64,000 nucleotides of DNA from Podarcis raffonei. Its lineage: Eukaryota > Chordata > Lepidosauria > Squamata > Lacertidae. The DNA lies in the NCBI RefSeq assembly GCF_027172205.1, contig NC_070613.1, positions 22,594,001 to 22,658,000 on the forward strand, read 5' to 3'. Below, piece after piece: positions 39,601-52,344 of this stretch (its first letter is position 1; each line of letters opens with the position of its first letter). The notes beneath the pieces were generated by a model. The model made no database searches. It was not told the DNA's origin and saw nothing but the letters and a program-made list of their open reading frames with translations. The position numbers were made by a program, and so were the translations under genes.

Positions 39601-40370
39601 TCTTCTTAATTTCTATCTCTTCTATATCTGCATTTAACCGTATCTTTTGAATGCACATTCCTCATTCATGTCAATTGCCACAATGAGACAAATATTGAAT
39701 AATCCACAGAATATATTGTCAGGGCAATGACCATTTTTATTTGCAAGTAGAATGCAACTCTGAAAATAATCCCTACCTAAATATTCTCCACATGTATAAA
39801 AGTTTCTGAATTAGTGGTGAAACATTGCCATACTGTAATATATTCCCTACATGTAGGTTTTTGGCTACTGAGTTTTACTGAGAGAAGACTTGACAGTTGT
39901 CAATGTTTTAAGACCATCTGGTGTTTTGCATTCATACTTCATTGCTGCCGAGATAAAACTTTGGAAAGGTATGCAGAACTCTTCTGCATTCTGACGGTTA
40001 TGGCAAACAGCCATACCATCTTTCCCTAAATACTAGGAGTGTGCATATAGGAGGGGGTTTTGAATATAACATTTAGCAGACAAATCTTAGAGGAAACAGA
40101 GCAACATGTTTGTGACCTGAGTGTTTGCCATGGTACTAAAATGTGATTTAGCGTAAGGCCAAGCTGGTAAAATAATTTGTGTTTGTATAACAACCAGAAA
40201 CTTGTTTTCCTTAACTCTGGTTCTAGTCAGCTTTTTTAGCAAGTCACAGAAGGAGTGATCCAGGAAATGTAGCAAGGCTTTCTCCAGTCTTCTTTGGTCA
40301 ATATTCAAGAGTGCACAGTTAGCGAAGATGCTTTTCAAAGGACCATAGAACTGAAAAATAATTCTGTATT
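36680..40370. other. AT-rich intergenic DNA
   Basis: No repeat with clear ends and no exon recognised over 3.7 kb, the longest repeat-poor stretch in the right half. It could hold conserved non-coding elements, which cannot be judged from one sequence. Confidence 0.4.
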
Positions 40371-40372
40371 GT

Positions 40373-40506
40373 CACTGGGGTTTTTTATATCAGTTGTATT
40401 TTATGATGCATTGAGGCTTTAAACTTTCATTGCTTTTATATGTTGGAAGCCACCGTTTAGGTTTGACCCTAAAAGGTGGCCTGCATATATTTTAAATAAA
40501 GAATAC
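40373..40506 (+). mobile_element. LINE 3' end, L2-type, old
   Basis: TTGCTTTTATATGTTGGAAG, CCACCGTTTAGG and TATTTTAAATAAAGAATA fit the degenerate end of the same LINE group. Confidence 0.45.
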
Positions 40507-40789
40507 ATGAATTAACTTAGGTGAGGTATAATGTAAAATGGTTTATGTTTCAAAGCAGCATCAATGCAAGAATTCTAACCAAACATTTAGATGTGTGTAA
40601 TGCCGGGGAGAACAGGGACAGGAAGATCAGAACCTCAATTATTATGCATCATCCGATGGAAAATGCTACGTTTTTCAGTGCAATACACTCGCCTGATGAA
40701 AAGTGTATAGATGCTTTCTCAAAACTTATTTTATTTTTGATTGTTGGTTATGTAAATGGGAATTCCACACTTTATGGCCTAGCAGTAGT

Positions 40790-40985
40790 GAGAAGGGGCC
40801 GTCTCTACCATTAAACAGAGAGAGGCAGTGGCCTCAGGCAGCAAATTTTGTGTATCATAAACAGCAGCAAATGTTTTGTTATTTAACACATAATTGTTGC
40901 ATTTTGCTGTCAGAGAGCTGAGGGGAGACAGGGAGGGGTACGGGATTTTCTGTCTGAGGTGCCAGAATAAATGGGTTGGCCTTGT
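40790..40985. mobile_element. hAT-like non-autonomous element, degenerate
   Basis: GAAGGGGCCGTCTCTACCAT and GGCAGTGGCCTCAGGCAGC at one end and AATAAATGGGTTGGCC at the other resemble a dispersed GGCGGCCCTACCATTAGGC-type lizard element. Target duplication not resolved. Confidence 0.4.
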
Positions 40986-40989
40986 GAAT

Positions 40990-43900
40990 AGCATGTATCC
41001 TAATTTAGGAGCGAGAGCAGCATTTGTAACTCTGTCTAGGGCAGCAAAATGCCTTGGGCTAGCCTGTAGTAATAGGATGGCTAACAATGTTGCATGAAGA
41101 AGTCCTAAGTCTCAGGTACCTTTTATCTATAAAAAGAACTGCTTTAATTTAATGGCAATCACACAACCCAGGTCCTGCCTGCAATATACAGGATTATTTG
41201 TGAACAGATACAATTTCCCACTCAAGTAAGATGCTTTTAGTATTATTTTTAAAGCCTAATGTTTTCCACTAAAGACGACAAAAAATAAATAGATTTGTTT
41301 GAAGAAATCTGCTTCACATCAGCCCAATTTGTACAGCAGAAATGTGAAGAGTGAGAATTTGTGAAATAGCAACTAGATATTAGGGAACAGATGCACAAGT
41401 AGCCTTGAGAGGAGTCTCACATAGATGTAGATTGCTGGCTTTCACATGGCCAAAGTCACCAAGCACAAAATGCTGTTTGCAGTTCAGCCTGCTATTAAAT
41501 GGTAATTATTAAACAAAAACCCACGTGGAATCTGAACTGCAAATTGCCTATACCCCTTAAAATATCAGTTCCCTTGCATGTTTTATTTTATTCTGGGCTT
41601 ACTTGATTACCTCCAGTAGATGTCTGATAAGATAAAGACACTACATACAGAGATATTTATGGAGGCAAAGTGGGTGAGAGAATGCATTTCTGTTAAGAAA
41701 TTACTCAAATCAAAGTATCTATTGCAACTCGTAGAAATAACACTGGAAGAAATGTGAACACAATTGTGCTCTACCTAACAGCATTAACCATGTGTAATGA
41801 ACATGAAAAAAAGTGTGTAGGCACAATCTATGAAGACATTTTGCTGTGCAAATTCAATGCAAATGAATGGAATTGGTGCAAGGGCACTGCGTGTGTGTGT
41901 GTGAGAGAGAGAGATAGATGAGAATGTTCTGGTGGATTGTGCTTTCACTTAATCATCACATTCTCTCTGCCCCCCCTTAAATACTGTAAAAAAATGATTA
42001 TTTGAGATTCTTTATCTGCACATAAACTTCATTTTTTTGTATGGAATATTCACGTTTGCATAAACCCACCACTGTATCAAAAAAAAAAACATATCCCTGC
42101 CTGGTGACTGAGCTGCGGCTGCAGAATTGGCAGTAATATGTCAAAATAATGATTACAACCTAAGATGATCACTGAAGGAAAATGCATTCTGACTTCTTCT
42201 ATTCCTTTGTACCTAAAGCATTACAAATGGGTAATAAGGGTAAAAATACAGAATTGCAGGATTTATAATTCCTAGAAGCGGAGCGGTCAAGACATCTTTC
42301 AACAATAGTGATGAAATATTGCAAGAACTCAGACAGGTAATGAGTGAGTGGAAAAGCTTAATCTACAAAGATATGATGTTAAATTTAACTTTCAGGTAGG
42401 GGGAACCTGATGATCAGCAGCTGATAACAACAATGATTGGGAAAGGGGGGAAATAGGGTGGATAAATTAATGGATATGTAGCTAAACAAGATGTATCTGA
42501 ACTGGGGAAGTCTATGGGAATTATTGTATAAGGATGAAAATATGATCTGTAAATATAAAACTGGGGGGGAAATCCATAAATAATAAAAAATAAATATTGC
42601 AAGAATTTTGGAGGACAGTAGAAACTTTATTATTTGCACAATTTCCCTTAGTTTTCTGTTTTGTAAAACAGTCATTTTGAGAAGTATTCTAAGGATTTAG
42701 GAAGTGAACTTAGCTATTATCAGTGCTGCAAAAAGACTAGATTCTTAAAGCAACATCTTCATCTGCTGTTATATATTTTCACATATTTGTTCCTATCTAC
42801 TGCACCGCAATGTAAAAGATTAGCAAATAAGCACCTTTTCTGATGTATGCTACTAAAATGTCTGATGAAGTAGAAGGAAGTCCACAAAGGTTTATATGCC
42901 ATAATAAATATAGTTATTGTTTAAGGTGCCACAAGAATATCTTTTGTTTTTGCTGCAAAAGGCTAACTCAACTACCCTTTGGTAAAATATATGAGTATTT
43001 TTGGTTTGACTAATTTCACACAGTTATTGAGGTATCCTGCTGAACCCAGCAGATTCATGTTAAGATCATTATTTTGCCTTCACATGTTTAAAATCTAAGT
43101 ATTTTGTTTCAAGACAATGTTGAACAACATCATGACTGGGCACGGTGAACAATTAATTTATCACACACACATATATTTAGCTCTGCATCTTTTTTATTGT
43201 GATTATTTCCATGATTCCAAATATTGTCCTTGGGCGATTCGAAATATATATGCATTGATGAATGCATTCTATTATGTTACTCTAATACATGAGACAGATA
43301 TTCAACCTCTATGTGTGTATGTAATGATAGTTTCTCTTGGTGACCTGAAGTACATGAACAGTTCAAATTGTTGTTGGAAAACATATGATTCAATTGCAAA
43401 TAAGATCAGATCTATGGATTAATTTATTCGGTTGCATTAAATTTGTTCCATTATATTCTATTTGCTTTATACTTTTGTGTTTCCGTTGCCTAATATTTTT
43501 TTCGTGTCTTCCCCCCCCCTCAGAATTATGATGATTGTTCATGATCATTTGCTTTCCTTGGATTAAAACTGTGGACTTTTCAATATATTTTATTTGGTGC
43601 TGGTCATCTTGATGACTGATATCATTATTGCAAACAATATATGTGTCTCTCACTGGATCTGCAAGGCATATTTAAAATAATTGCTGAAAGATAAATTATC
43701 TGTGTTCTTTACTCCAGAGAACTATTATCTTTATTCCAGAAACCTTTAAAATATCACTTGTTTTTAAATAGGGACAGGATCTGGGGAACAGCAAAACTTG
43801 TTCCAAGTGCCCAAGTGCCCTTTAGGCTTATATTTCTCAGTTTCTTCAGTCTCCTCCCACCTGCAATATATATATTTATTGTTTATTTGCAGTAATTTTT

Positions 43901-44488
43901 CCAGATACAGATCTCGGTGTTATATTACACATGGAAAACACCAAAATAACAATACAACCATAACATTATAGTAGTGCACAGCAATTGTCTGATTACATAA
44001 GAAAAGCTACATGCTTAGTGGGTCACATGCAAACAATATCACTATTCCGAAGCTTGTTAGGAATGACTTAACTGAGGAGATGCCTAGGTAGTACGTCCAG
44101 CCAGAAAGTTTTCTGAGTGGCTGGATGTGTTACAACACATCTCTGCCCAGTTATGTAATGCAAAATGCGGTTCCATGTGTCTGCAAATTTATCTCTCTTG
44201 CTTCTCATAACATGATGCCTTTGAGTCTGTTTCCTCCTTAAATTATTGTCGACATTAAGGAAGCTTTTAAAATGCAAAGAACTGAAAATTTACCCCCATC
44301 AGCATTTGAGGCTGGGAGTGTCTATAGGATGCCGTTTGGATTTATGAGTTGTGATTCCATTTCCAGCTTAGTGCAGAACAGCAATGAAAACACCCGTTTT
44401 CAGTATGTAATGGTGCCTTCTATAGAACTTTTGCTATACCAAGATAACAGGGTTTTGTTTTTGTTTGGTTTTTTAAGAAGATACAATA
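40990..44488. other. AT-rich intergenic DNA
   Basis: Unique-looking; short GT/GA repeats at 41887-41914. No exon or clear transposon recognised. Confidence 0.4.
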
Positions 44489-44496
44489 CTCTATGC

Positions 44497-44632
44497 CAAG
44501 CACCCCCAAACTCGGCCCTCCAGATGTTTTGGGACTACAATTCCCATCATCCCTGACCACTGGTCCTGTTAGCTAGGGATGATGGGAGTTGTAGTCCCAA
44601 AACATCTGGAGGGCCAAGTTTGGGGGTGCCTG
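44497..44632. mobile_element. hAT-like hairpin MITE
   Basis: Inverted arms of about 60 bp: CAAGCACCCCCAAACTCGGC on the left pairs with GCCAAGTTTGGGGGTGCCTG on the right, and CCAGATGTTTTGGGACTACA with its complement. Flanks CTCTATGC / CTCTATGA give an 8-bp duplication with one mismatch. Each arm contains ACTACAATTCCCA or ACTACAACTCCCA. Confidence 0.85.
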
Positions 44633-44639
44633 CTCTATG

Positions 44640-45390
44640 ACTTCCTTTCCTTCTTTATCCTAATGCTGTTTGCAAAATAATAATAAAAATACATGAACAA
44701 TGGGTGTGGAGAATTGGAGCTGAAGCCCAAGCTTGTAGTCCTTTCAACTCCTGGCTAGCAGCCGAGGGGCTGGATGGAGCATTCTAGCCATCACTGCATC
44801 TCCAGCCCTCCTGTTTGTGTTGCTTGGGGGGGGGGAAGGTAGGGAGGCATATTTGCTGGTGCAGTGAAGAGGCCTGACTCAGGTCCATTGACATCTCATG
44901 ACAGCAGCACTGATGGCTCAGGACCTAGTGGACACTGCTCTGGTTCGGCCCAGCCCCCTCCCTGAAATGTCTCATTTCATGGGCTCCCACCAGATACTGC
45001 CAGCAGAAATGCCACCAAGCTCAGCTTCCACCCACCATTTGAGCAGGTGCATTGGAGCACTCCTTGCTGGGGCCAGGCAGGGCTGGGTAGAGGGACACCT
45101 ACAAACCCCCTACAGCACAGTGGATGGATGGTGGCAATTAGATTGCTCTATTAGATGGCTTGAAGAAGAATTAGACAAATTTGTTGAGATTAGACTGTCA
45201 TTTGCTATTCGTCACATTAGCCAAACTGTCTTGTATGGAGGTCTAAGGCCGGCCCTATCATTAGGCAGCATGAAGCAGCCATCTCAGGCTGCAGATACTA
45301 GGAGTTGCAGAGCTGTGGCAAGGAGTTGGAAGACCGAGCTATGTGTGTGCCCTGTGACCATGCTGTGACCCTAAATTTACTTGCTGTGAC
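44640..45390. other. Mixed repeat debris
   Basis: Holds a short CR1-like stretch (about 45140-45185, ATGGCTTGAAGAAGAATTAG then ACAAATTTGTTGAG) and a degenerate GGCCGGCCCTATCATTAGGC element (45248-45310). A 156-codon open frame (44898-45368) crosses these pieces and is not a gene. Confidence 0.45.
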
Positions 45391-45559
45391 CAGTGGCGTA
45401 GCGTGGGTTGTCAGCACCCGGGGCAAGGCAAGTAATTTGCGCTCCCTAGCCCGTGGATTTGCACCCCCTAACCCGTGGATTTGCGCCCCCTAACCCTAAC
45501 CCCCAGATGTTGCGCCCGGTGCGGCCGGCCCCCCCTGCACCCCCCACGCTACGCCACTG
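45391..45559 (+). mobile_element. hAT-like MITE, CAGTGGCGTAGC family, copy 1
   Basis: 169 bp with exact 12-bp inverted ends CAGTGGCGTAGC / GCTACGCCACTG and a perfect 8-bp duplication GCTGTGAC. Interior: GCACCCGGGGCAAGGCAAGT, tandem units CCCGTGGATTTGCGCCCCCT, and CCCTAACCCTAACCC. Confidence 0.95.
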
Positions 45560-46394
45560 GCTGTGACCAAGGACACTGTCCCATCACCAGCGCTGAAGGA
45601 AGATGCAATTGTTTTGTTTGGTCATGGCTTCTGCACATAGAATTTGGAGCAGGGATCTTGGCTGTCTCAGGTGGCAAAATGTCTCATGCTAGTCATGTTG
45701 GATGCAGAATCTCTCAAAAACCCCAGCATTGAGGATAGGCAACATAGGAGAACTATTGCGTCCAAGTCTTGCTTGTGAGCTTCCCAGAAGCAGCAGGCTG
45801 TTTGCTGTTGGAAACAGAACAAATTAGATGGCTCTGGCAGGGCACCTACAGGCCACAGATTTCACAACTGATACAACCTCAAATAGTTGCTGTTTTTCTT
45901 CTTCCTTTGTCCCCCAGCAGGTACACTAAGAGTGACTTTTAGCAAATGTCACTACATTTAGCTAAAGATCGATGACTGATTGTGCAATTGTTTCAGCGTA
46001 TGAGCTACAAATGTGGCTGGATTTTAGAGCACTATTTGCAACATTTCAGAAATAGGCTGCACACAATGGGTGGATCTGAGAGCAGGAGAGCTTGTGGTGA
46101 ATAGGCTATGGCTGTGATCCAAAGACCATTTGCTACATAGAGCTGCTGTTTTGTTTCACAAATATCTAGCGCAAGTATCTTAAATAAGCAAAACAGGGCT
46201 GCATATATATATTTAAAATATTTCCATTTCCCCTGCAGCTTTAGGCGATTTTGTAGGGTTACTTTTCCTTTGCATATTTACTGTAGTTGGTCACCTTGAG
46301 GCTCAAGCAATAAGGCAAGATACACTTTAGAATATATTAATGAAACACAGAATTCTGCAACCTGTATAAAGGATGCAAATTTGACAAATGAGAA

Positions 46395-46484
46395 GAGTCC
46401 TGCTGGACAATCAAGTCCAGTTTTCTGTTCCCAGAATGGAGAGCCAGATGCCCATGGGAAGTCCAGAAGCAGGACATGAGTGCA
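46395..46484 (+). repeat. Dispersed lizard repeat fragment
   Basis: AAGAGTCCTGCTGGACAATC, AAGTCCAGTTTTCTGTTC, GCCAGATGCCCATGGGAAGT and GCAGGACATGAGTGCAA match a sequence I associate with a common unclassified reptile repeat. It runs directly into a pentanucleotide microsatellite. Confidence 0.4.
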
Positions 46485-46560
46485 ATGTAATATAATATAA
46501 TATAATATAATATAATATAATATAATATAATATAATATAATATAATATAATATATAATAA
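46485..46560. repeat. TAATA pentanucleotide microsatellite
   Basis: About 14 near-perfect ATAAT units. Confidence 0.95.
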
Positions 46561-47039
46561 TAGCTCCTGCTCTGTCCCACAGCATACTGCCTTAGATACC
46601 AGAAGACACATACAGCTATCGTGAGCTTGTAGGACTCTTCTTGCATTCTCATCCACATCCCCCACTCAGTTCATGGTCCAAACCATTGTTGGAGGAGATC
46701 CCTTGGAGCTGCAGCTGAGAAGGTGCAAAATGAGCAAAGCGAAACACTTGGTGCAATGTTGCACGATGTTGGAACCAGGGGCACCTTGAATGACTGCTAC
46801 CAACCCTCCAGGTACAAAAATGTGCAGATGTCTCCAGTCTGCAACAGCCTGGTGGTAAATGATGTTCAGAAATGGGTCTCTCACCTGCTCACATTTAGTT
46901 GTGCTGCGCTATTATGAGAGAAGCAAGGGAAAGGCTTAAAGCTGAGCAGACCTGCAAAGGCTTCGGGCTTTCTATAGGTAGGAAAGGCTCATTCAGTAAA
47001 AAAAACAACCTAAAAATACTCAGGTCTCCTCCAGAGAAG

Positions 47040-47330
47040 CTGTGAATGCAGCACGCAAATCAGCAGTGCGCAAGGACAGAGAAGCAGAAAGAAAGGAGAA
47101 AGGAGACAGCAGCTGGAATAGAAAAGGGAATAGGTGGGCAGGCAGAAAAGAGGGAGCAAGAGCAAAGAACAAAGAAGTGAGGAATGCCGAAGGGAGAGAC
47201 AAAGAAACAGGAAATATGGGAGCGGAGGAGACGGAGGCTGGTGCGGGGGGGGGGGGAGGAAAAAAAGGTGATAGACATGCAAGGAGACACAAAACACGAA
47301 TGAGAGACAAGCGGGACAAAGCCGAATAAG
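47040..47330. other. Purine-rich low-complexity tract
   Basis: Plus strand dominated by A and G (AGAAAGAAAGGAGAAAGG, GGGAGCGGAGGAGACGGAGG) for about 290 bp with a G12 run. Long open frames here are compositional. Confidence 0.6.
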
Positions 47331-48384
47331 CACAATTTGTATTAGAAAATGGTAATATTTATTAGATGTGCCTGGATCTATTCTAGCAGGTAAGCCTGAG
47401 CTGCTTCTTAGCCACAACTCTCAGGATACTTCTGTTTTAGAGAGATCCTGTGGTCCTTTATCGCCATCTCTTTGTTTCTGCGGCTGGCTTTGGGTTCTCT
47501 CTCTTTATCCTGCGGGCCCCTCCCACGCACAACATGATGCCCCTGATCTCTGGGCTCCTCCAGGAACCCTCTTTATTGAGCATGGGTCCTCATTTGCTTG
47601 CACAAAGCTTACTTGGAGGTTAGATTATACCTGGTCTTTATGAAGGATTCCTTCTCATTTCTTTGTGGGGCTGTTGAAGGACAATGAGCATTCATCCTGC
47701 ATTCTTCCTGTTTCACCTCTGGGGTTGCTTTTACATGTTCCTCTTCCTCATTTGTTAATCCAACAATTTTCAGTGCATTTCCTCATCATCTTAACCACCG
47801 AAAGACTGTTCCTTTTTTTAAAGTGGATTTTTTTTTTGTGGTACGGTGACAAAGTGCTTTATTCTACTTTAATTGTGCAAACCTGATGTTCCAGCATGCA
47901 TTTGAATCCATCCCATAAAATGCATCCCATAAAATGTGGGAGTTGTCCTGCTCTGGAATATACAAAATAAAACATTTTTGCTTCAGAATCACTGGATAAG
48001 CCACAGCCCCGGACTAGCTAAATTTCCAAACTGATCCAGTTTTATCTTCAATTTTTTTAAATGGAAAGGTCAGTATTCTAGTCCTGTTTGAGAACACCCC
48101 ATCTACAATTATCTTTAAAAAACTCTGCTTGCTTGGTTTCAATTTCTGCTACCTTGTACTGCATTGCTTTATACTGTAAAGCTTTGTTTTGTAATAGCCT
48201 AAGGACCAGAAACAAACATATATCTATTTCATTGCTACCCACCACCACCCATTCATTTCAGATGAGGCCCAAAAGAGAAAGTTTGGAGATATGAGCCCAA
48301 ACTGAAGAAGAAGACAGGGAAGAAAATGCTAGTCTACTGAGCACTGCTGTCAAATCTTTTATTTCAAGCACTTTTGGATTAAAC

Positions 48385-48442
48385 AAATAAATCTGCCAAT
48401 ATCATAATGCTACTATACAAATCTGTGGTCAGACTGCACTTG
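48385..48442 (+). mobile_element. CR1 LINE ORF2 fragment, interrupted by a SINE
   Basis: AATATCATAATGCTACTATA, CAAATCTGTGGTCAGACTGC and ACTTGGAAT match the CR1 copy at 57545. The SINE begins here; GTTCTGGTC, the expected CR1 continuation, reappears at 48592. Confidence 0.65.
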
Positions 48443-48590
48443 GAATCATAGAATAGAATTGTAGAGTTGGAAGAGACCATGAGGGTCATCCAGCCCAACC
48501 CTCTGCAATGCAGGAATCTTTCACCCAGAGTGGGGCTGGAAACCACAAGCCTGAGATTGAGTCTCATGCTCTACTGACTGTACTACATGT
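48443..48590 (-). mobile_element. tRNA-Lys-like SINE with CR1-type tail
   Basis: Read on the minus strand: CAGTAGAGCATGAGACTCAA tRNA-Lys-like head, then AGATTCCTGCATTGCAGAGG, GTTGGGCTGGATGACC and the CR1-like terminus ATTCTATTCTATGATTCC. Confidence 0.75.
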
Positions 48591-48604
48591 CGTTCTGGTC
48601 AACC

Positions 48605-48640
48605 ATGCACACTTACCTGGGAGTAAGTCCTATTGAACTC
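48605..48640 (-). repeat. Palindromic repeat, reverse copy
   Basis: TGCACACTTACCTGGGAGTA then AGTCCTATTGAACTCAGGA; reversed this carries TCCCAGGTAAGTG. Confidence 0.5.
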
Positions 48641-48659
48641 AGGACTGCACTGTTGCTAT

Positions 48660-51600
48660 TTTTACCTGGTCTCAATGGCCTTTAATGTAATTTCAGAAGG
48701 AAGTGGGCTTTGACCACAGGGATGCACAGAATTCAGAACGGCAATGATTAAATGTGTCAGTCAGATGCTCCCCACCTTCCCCTTCCCCTTCCCCCAACCC
48801 TTTTGCTTCTTTTCTCCCAGCCAAATGAGTGGTGGCAGTTCAGGGTGAAAGCCAGGAGTTCAGGGTGAAAGAAGAACTTCGTGCCAGCACAAAGTGGGCT
48901 CTGCTTCCTGTTTATCATTCTGTGCTTCATTCATCTTGCTGTGATGAGCTGTTGTAATGGCATTGTTTACATAACTGCACAGGGCTTTAAATCTCCATCT
49001 TTGGACTAGTGCTGCTGTAATACCATCCCTTTATCTGTGGGTATATTTATATTGCACCTTTGCATTGTATTCCCTTGGGAGTGCATTTTATCACAGGCAT
49101 ACTTTGCTTCTGTATAGCTATTAAAGAACTCTGGAGATATTGATTATAGTACTATGAACTGCTTGCCATTAAGAATTTTAAAGGCCTGTGACCAAAATAT
49201 AAACAGACTTTATAGCTGGCTTGTTCCTCTAATAATATCTGTGCTTGCTGCTAGATGCAGAAACTCTCATGATAACCATGATGTAAATAGATTCTCAGTG
49301 TTTCAGACAATACTTATTAGTGTTCCTCATTTCCCTGATGGATAGAGAGCCAAAGTCTAGTGGGGCTCTTTCCCAAAGCAGTACATTTTCAACCTTCACA
49401 GAAAGCCCATGCCTTCTGCTCATGTGATTAGAGGCAAATAACAACATCTGAGAGAAAGATCAAGATCCTTAAGAAGCAAGCAACAGTCAGAAGGACCAAA
49501 GGCAGGTCCACATAGCTCAGGATAGGCAGAAGGTTAACTTCCAAGGATGGTGGTGAGGGAACATGCACTTAGGCATGCAGGAAGCTCATTGGTGAGACGA
49601 ATCATTCAGATGGAAGATTATGCTCTGAAGCTGAGGTTTTATAAAGTTTAGTGGAGCCAGATTACGTAGATGCCAAATCAGCTTGTATTGCAACTTAGAT
49701 GATGCTTTTGAAAACATAATGCAGTCAATACAAATTGTGTCAGGAATGTGGTGCAGGGCAGAGTGTGGATTGTGCCAGAGCCTGGTTAGCTTCTAGGATT
49801 CCTAATTCAAGTCTCAAGATATGTATCCAAGCAAACAGAGATGAAGTTCCCTGGCAGATTTTCAGGGTTGCATGACTTTAGATGTGGAGGTGTGTGCTGG
49901 AGCCTCTAGCATTCATTTTTGTAAACATGTAGTTGGGCGCAAACAATCAGGTTGAGAAGTTGGAAACCAAGCAAACACACAGGCAGTCACCATCTCAAAT
50001 GGAACTGTAATGGAACTGGGTGGTTGGAATCCATGATGTGGTTCTACACTGGATGCATGGAAAGTTCCCACATGGGAAAAATGCTTAGGAGCAGTTAGGT
50101 GTCAAGATGGGTGGTCTGCGGTTTATCCACAGACTTGTAAGACAATTAAAGCAGGCCAGAAACAGACAGACACTAAGAGAGTTGAGTTTAAGTCTGAGAC
50201 CCAAGTTGCTCAGACTGAGGAGCCAGCCAGGCCTAAGTGGACACATTTCTGCATCCAAGAATGTTCTATTGGCTCCTTCTGTCACCTGATCCATCCTGAG
50301 CTGCTTTCTACAAACCAACCAACCAACCCAACCCAACCCAACCCACCTCTGGTAATTTGCATTGGTAACACAGATGCACAACAGAGTAGTGCTCAACAAC
50401 TCCTCATCTGATTAGTGTTTTAACTTATTTTAATATTTCATTTTTATATTTTTGTAGCTTGCTTTGGCACAGCAAACATGGTGCTTGCTGAGTCCTACAG
50501 GAAGAACATGCCGCCTTTTCAGATATATGAACTGGGCCTCAGTTTCTGAAATCTCACCAGCATTTCCCAGCTGACTGAACTAGCTTTTCTCCAGAATGGA
50601 TGAGGGTAAGCATTTTCTGGAGGGCAAAGCTGGCTGGAAGGGAAGTCTAAGTTGCCCCAGAGTACTCCATTGTCAGTCTGATCCTTTGCAAACTGCATTT
50701 TGCCTGCCAAATCTATCTCTGCTCATTCTGCAGGCATGCTAGAATAACTTATTACGACACTGTACTTTCAAATACTATATTAATTTCCTGACTCTGTACA
50801 GTAATATCTTACAGCTGGTTTGAATAAACATTCCAAACTGATGCATTTCTTCTTCTTCTTCTTCTTCTTCTTCTTCTTCTTCTTCTTCTTCTTCTTCTTC
50901 TTTAAAAAAAAGAAAATAAAAAGGCAATGCCAAAGACGTTTTGTTTTTATTGAGTGCTTACTGTCATTGCATTTGACACTAGATATAAAAAGAACAGCTT
51001 CTAAATGGTAATTACTCTTCAGGCATTTATTCGCTTTTACTGTTGGGTTGCATGTTTGGTGGGGGACGTTAGCATAATGCTAAACAGAAAGAGGATGAGA
51101 GAGAGGGAGAGAGGGAGAGACAAAAGGTAATTGGTTCATGGTATTAATTTTCATGAGTTATTGCACAGTTTGGTCTCACTAAAATGTCATTGTTATTTTT
51201 TCACATTTCCAATAAAATATGTCTGTATTTTTTTATCCAAAGCAGGATCTGTTTATGGAACTCGAGTTGCTTCTGACATTATCACGCGGATATAAAAATA
51301 TGGGTCTGATGGTGCAAAGGCTAACCAAATAAACAGGTCTGCGTGTGCCAGCCCTTTGTGGAAACATATTGCTCCAGGTATCATTGGCATTTTGACTGAC
51401 AGCTAATTTGTTTTTTAATACTCTATGGAAAAAAGAAGATCTAAGTTAAAGTTGCCATCTAAGACACAAGCTCATGGCTGGGGTAGGGATACAGGATCGG
51501 TATCAGGAAACCCCTTGTGTCAAGCTCTGTTTCAATAACCAAATTTCAATCATATGCACCAAAAGGGAATTTTGTGGGCCTATTCAGAGGTAATGGCAGC

Positions 51601-52056
51601 ACAGCACTGCTAGGAAGAACTGGCTTCATGGGATCATTGGGAAACTACAGGATATCTCAGGGTAGCCTTGAGAAGCCTGATCCTTACAACACAAGACAGC
51701 AGGCAAATGCCCTCCTGAGCAACCTTTCGAAGGCCACATGCTAATGTTGGGTAGAGCAAGAGGCAAAAGTGGGTGGGACAGCAAATGTAAATGGTTATAG
51801 CCCTAGGAACTCCTGACCGGATGCCAACTATTACACCTCTGGACTAGGTGATACCAGAAAATGTTTTGCTGGGATGAACTCACTGACCCCGGATACCTGG
51901 TTTTTATTGTTCTTTTCCTCTGCTCCCACTACCAGTGGACTCAGCTTGGTAAGGCCTTGCTGTGGCTGAGGGAAGTCTCTTCTTCTTACTTTGTTTGTGG
52001 GTTTACTCCGATGTTAAGGGCCCACACACCCTGCCCCTGTGTCCATAAGGAAGGCA
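48660..52056. other. Intergenic DNA
   Basis: No gene or well-defined transposon. Contains an AACC/AACCC repeat (50312-50345), a TTC microsatellite (50848-50903) and GAGAGG repeats (51100-51122). Confidence 0.4.
50848..50903. repeat. TTC microsatellite
   Basis: About 18 uninterrupted TTC units, followed by a short A-rich run. Confidence 0.95.
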
Positions 52057-52064
52057 GTAACACT

Positions 52065-52344
52065 CAGGGCTGTCTTAAGCATATCTGGCACCGTGGTTCA
52101 AAGATCCCTCCGGTGCCCCCCCCCTTTCCCAGCGTTGTCAACCTTTCCCCAAGCCTCTGCGGGGATCGCTCTCCTCCCGCGGAGGCTTGGGAAGGAAGCT
52201 GCATGCCTGCCAGCCATATGGTTGACGGGGCACAGCTGGCGGGCGTGCAGGGAAAGGGGAGGCTTCCCCACTTGCTGGGGCACCCCTGAGAGGCCAGCGC
52301 CCTGGCACAAGGCACCAGTAAACCCAATAGGAAAGACAGCTCTG
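52065..52344. mobile_element. hAT-like non-autonomous element, 280 bp
   Basis: Inverted ends CAGGGCTGTCTT / AAGACAGCTCTG and a perfect 8-bp duplication GTAACACT (52057-52064, 52345-52352). GC-rich interior with an internal near-palindrome around GCGGGGATCGCTCTCCTCCC. A 142-codon frame across it is not a gene. Confidence 0.9.

Noticed and set aside
44898-45368. 156-codon open frame
   Set aside because: Runs across CR1-like and other repeat pieces; chimeric and without a domain.
45480-45510. Interstitial telomere repeat (CCCTAACCCTAACCC)
   Set aside because: Occurs at the same position in the hAT-like MITE copies, so it is element interior rather than a telomere remnant.
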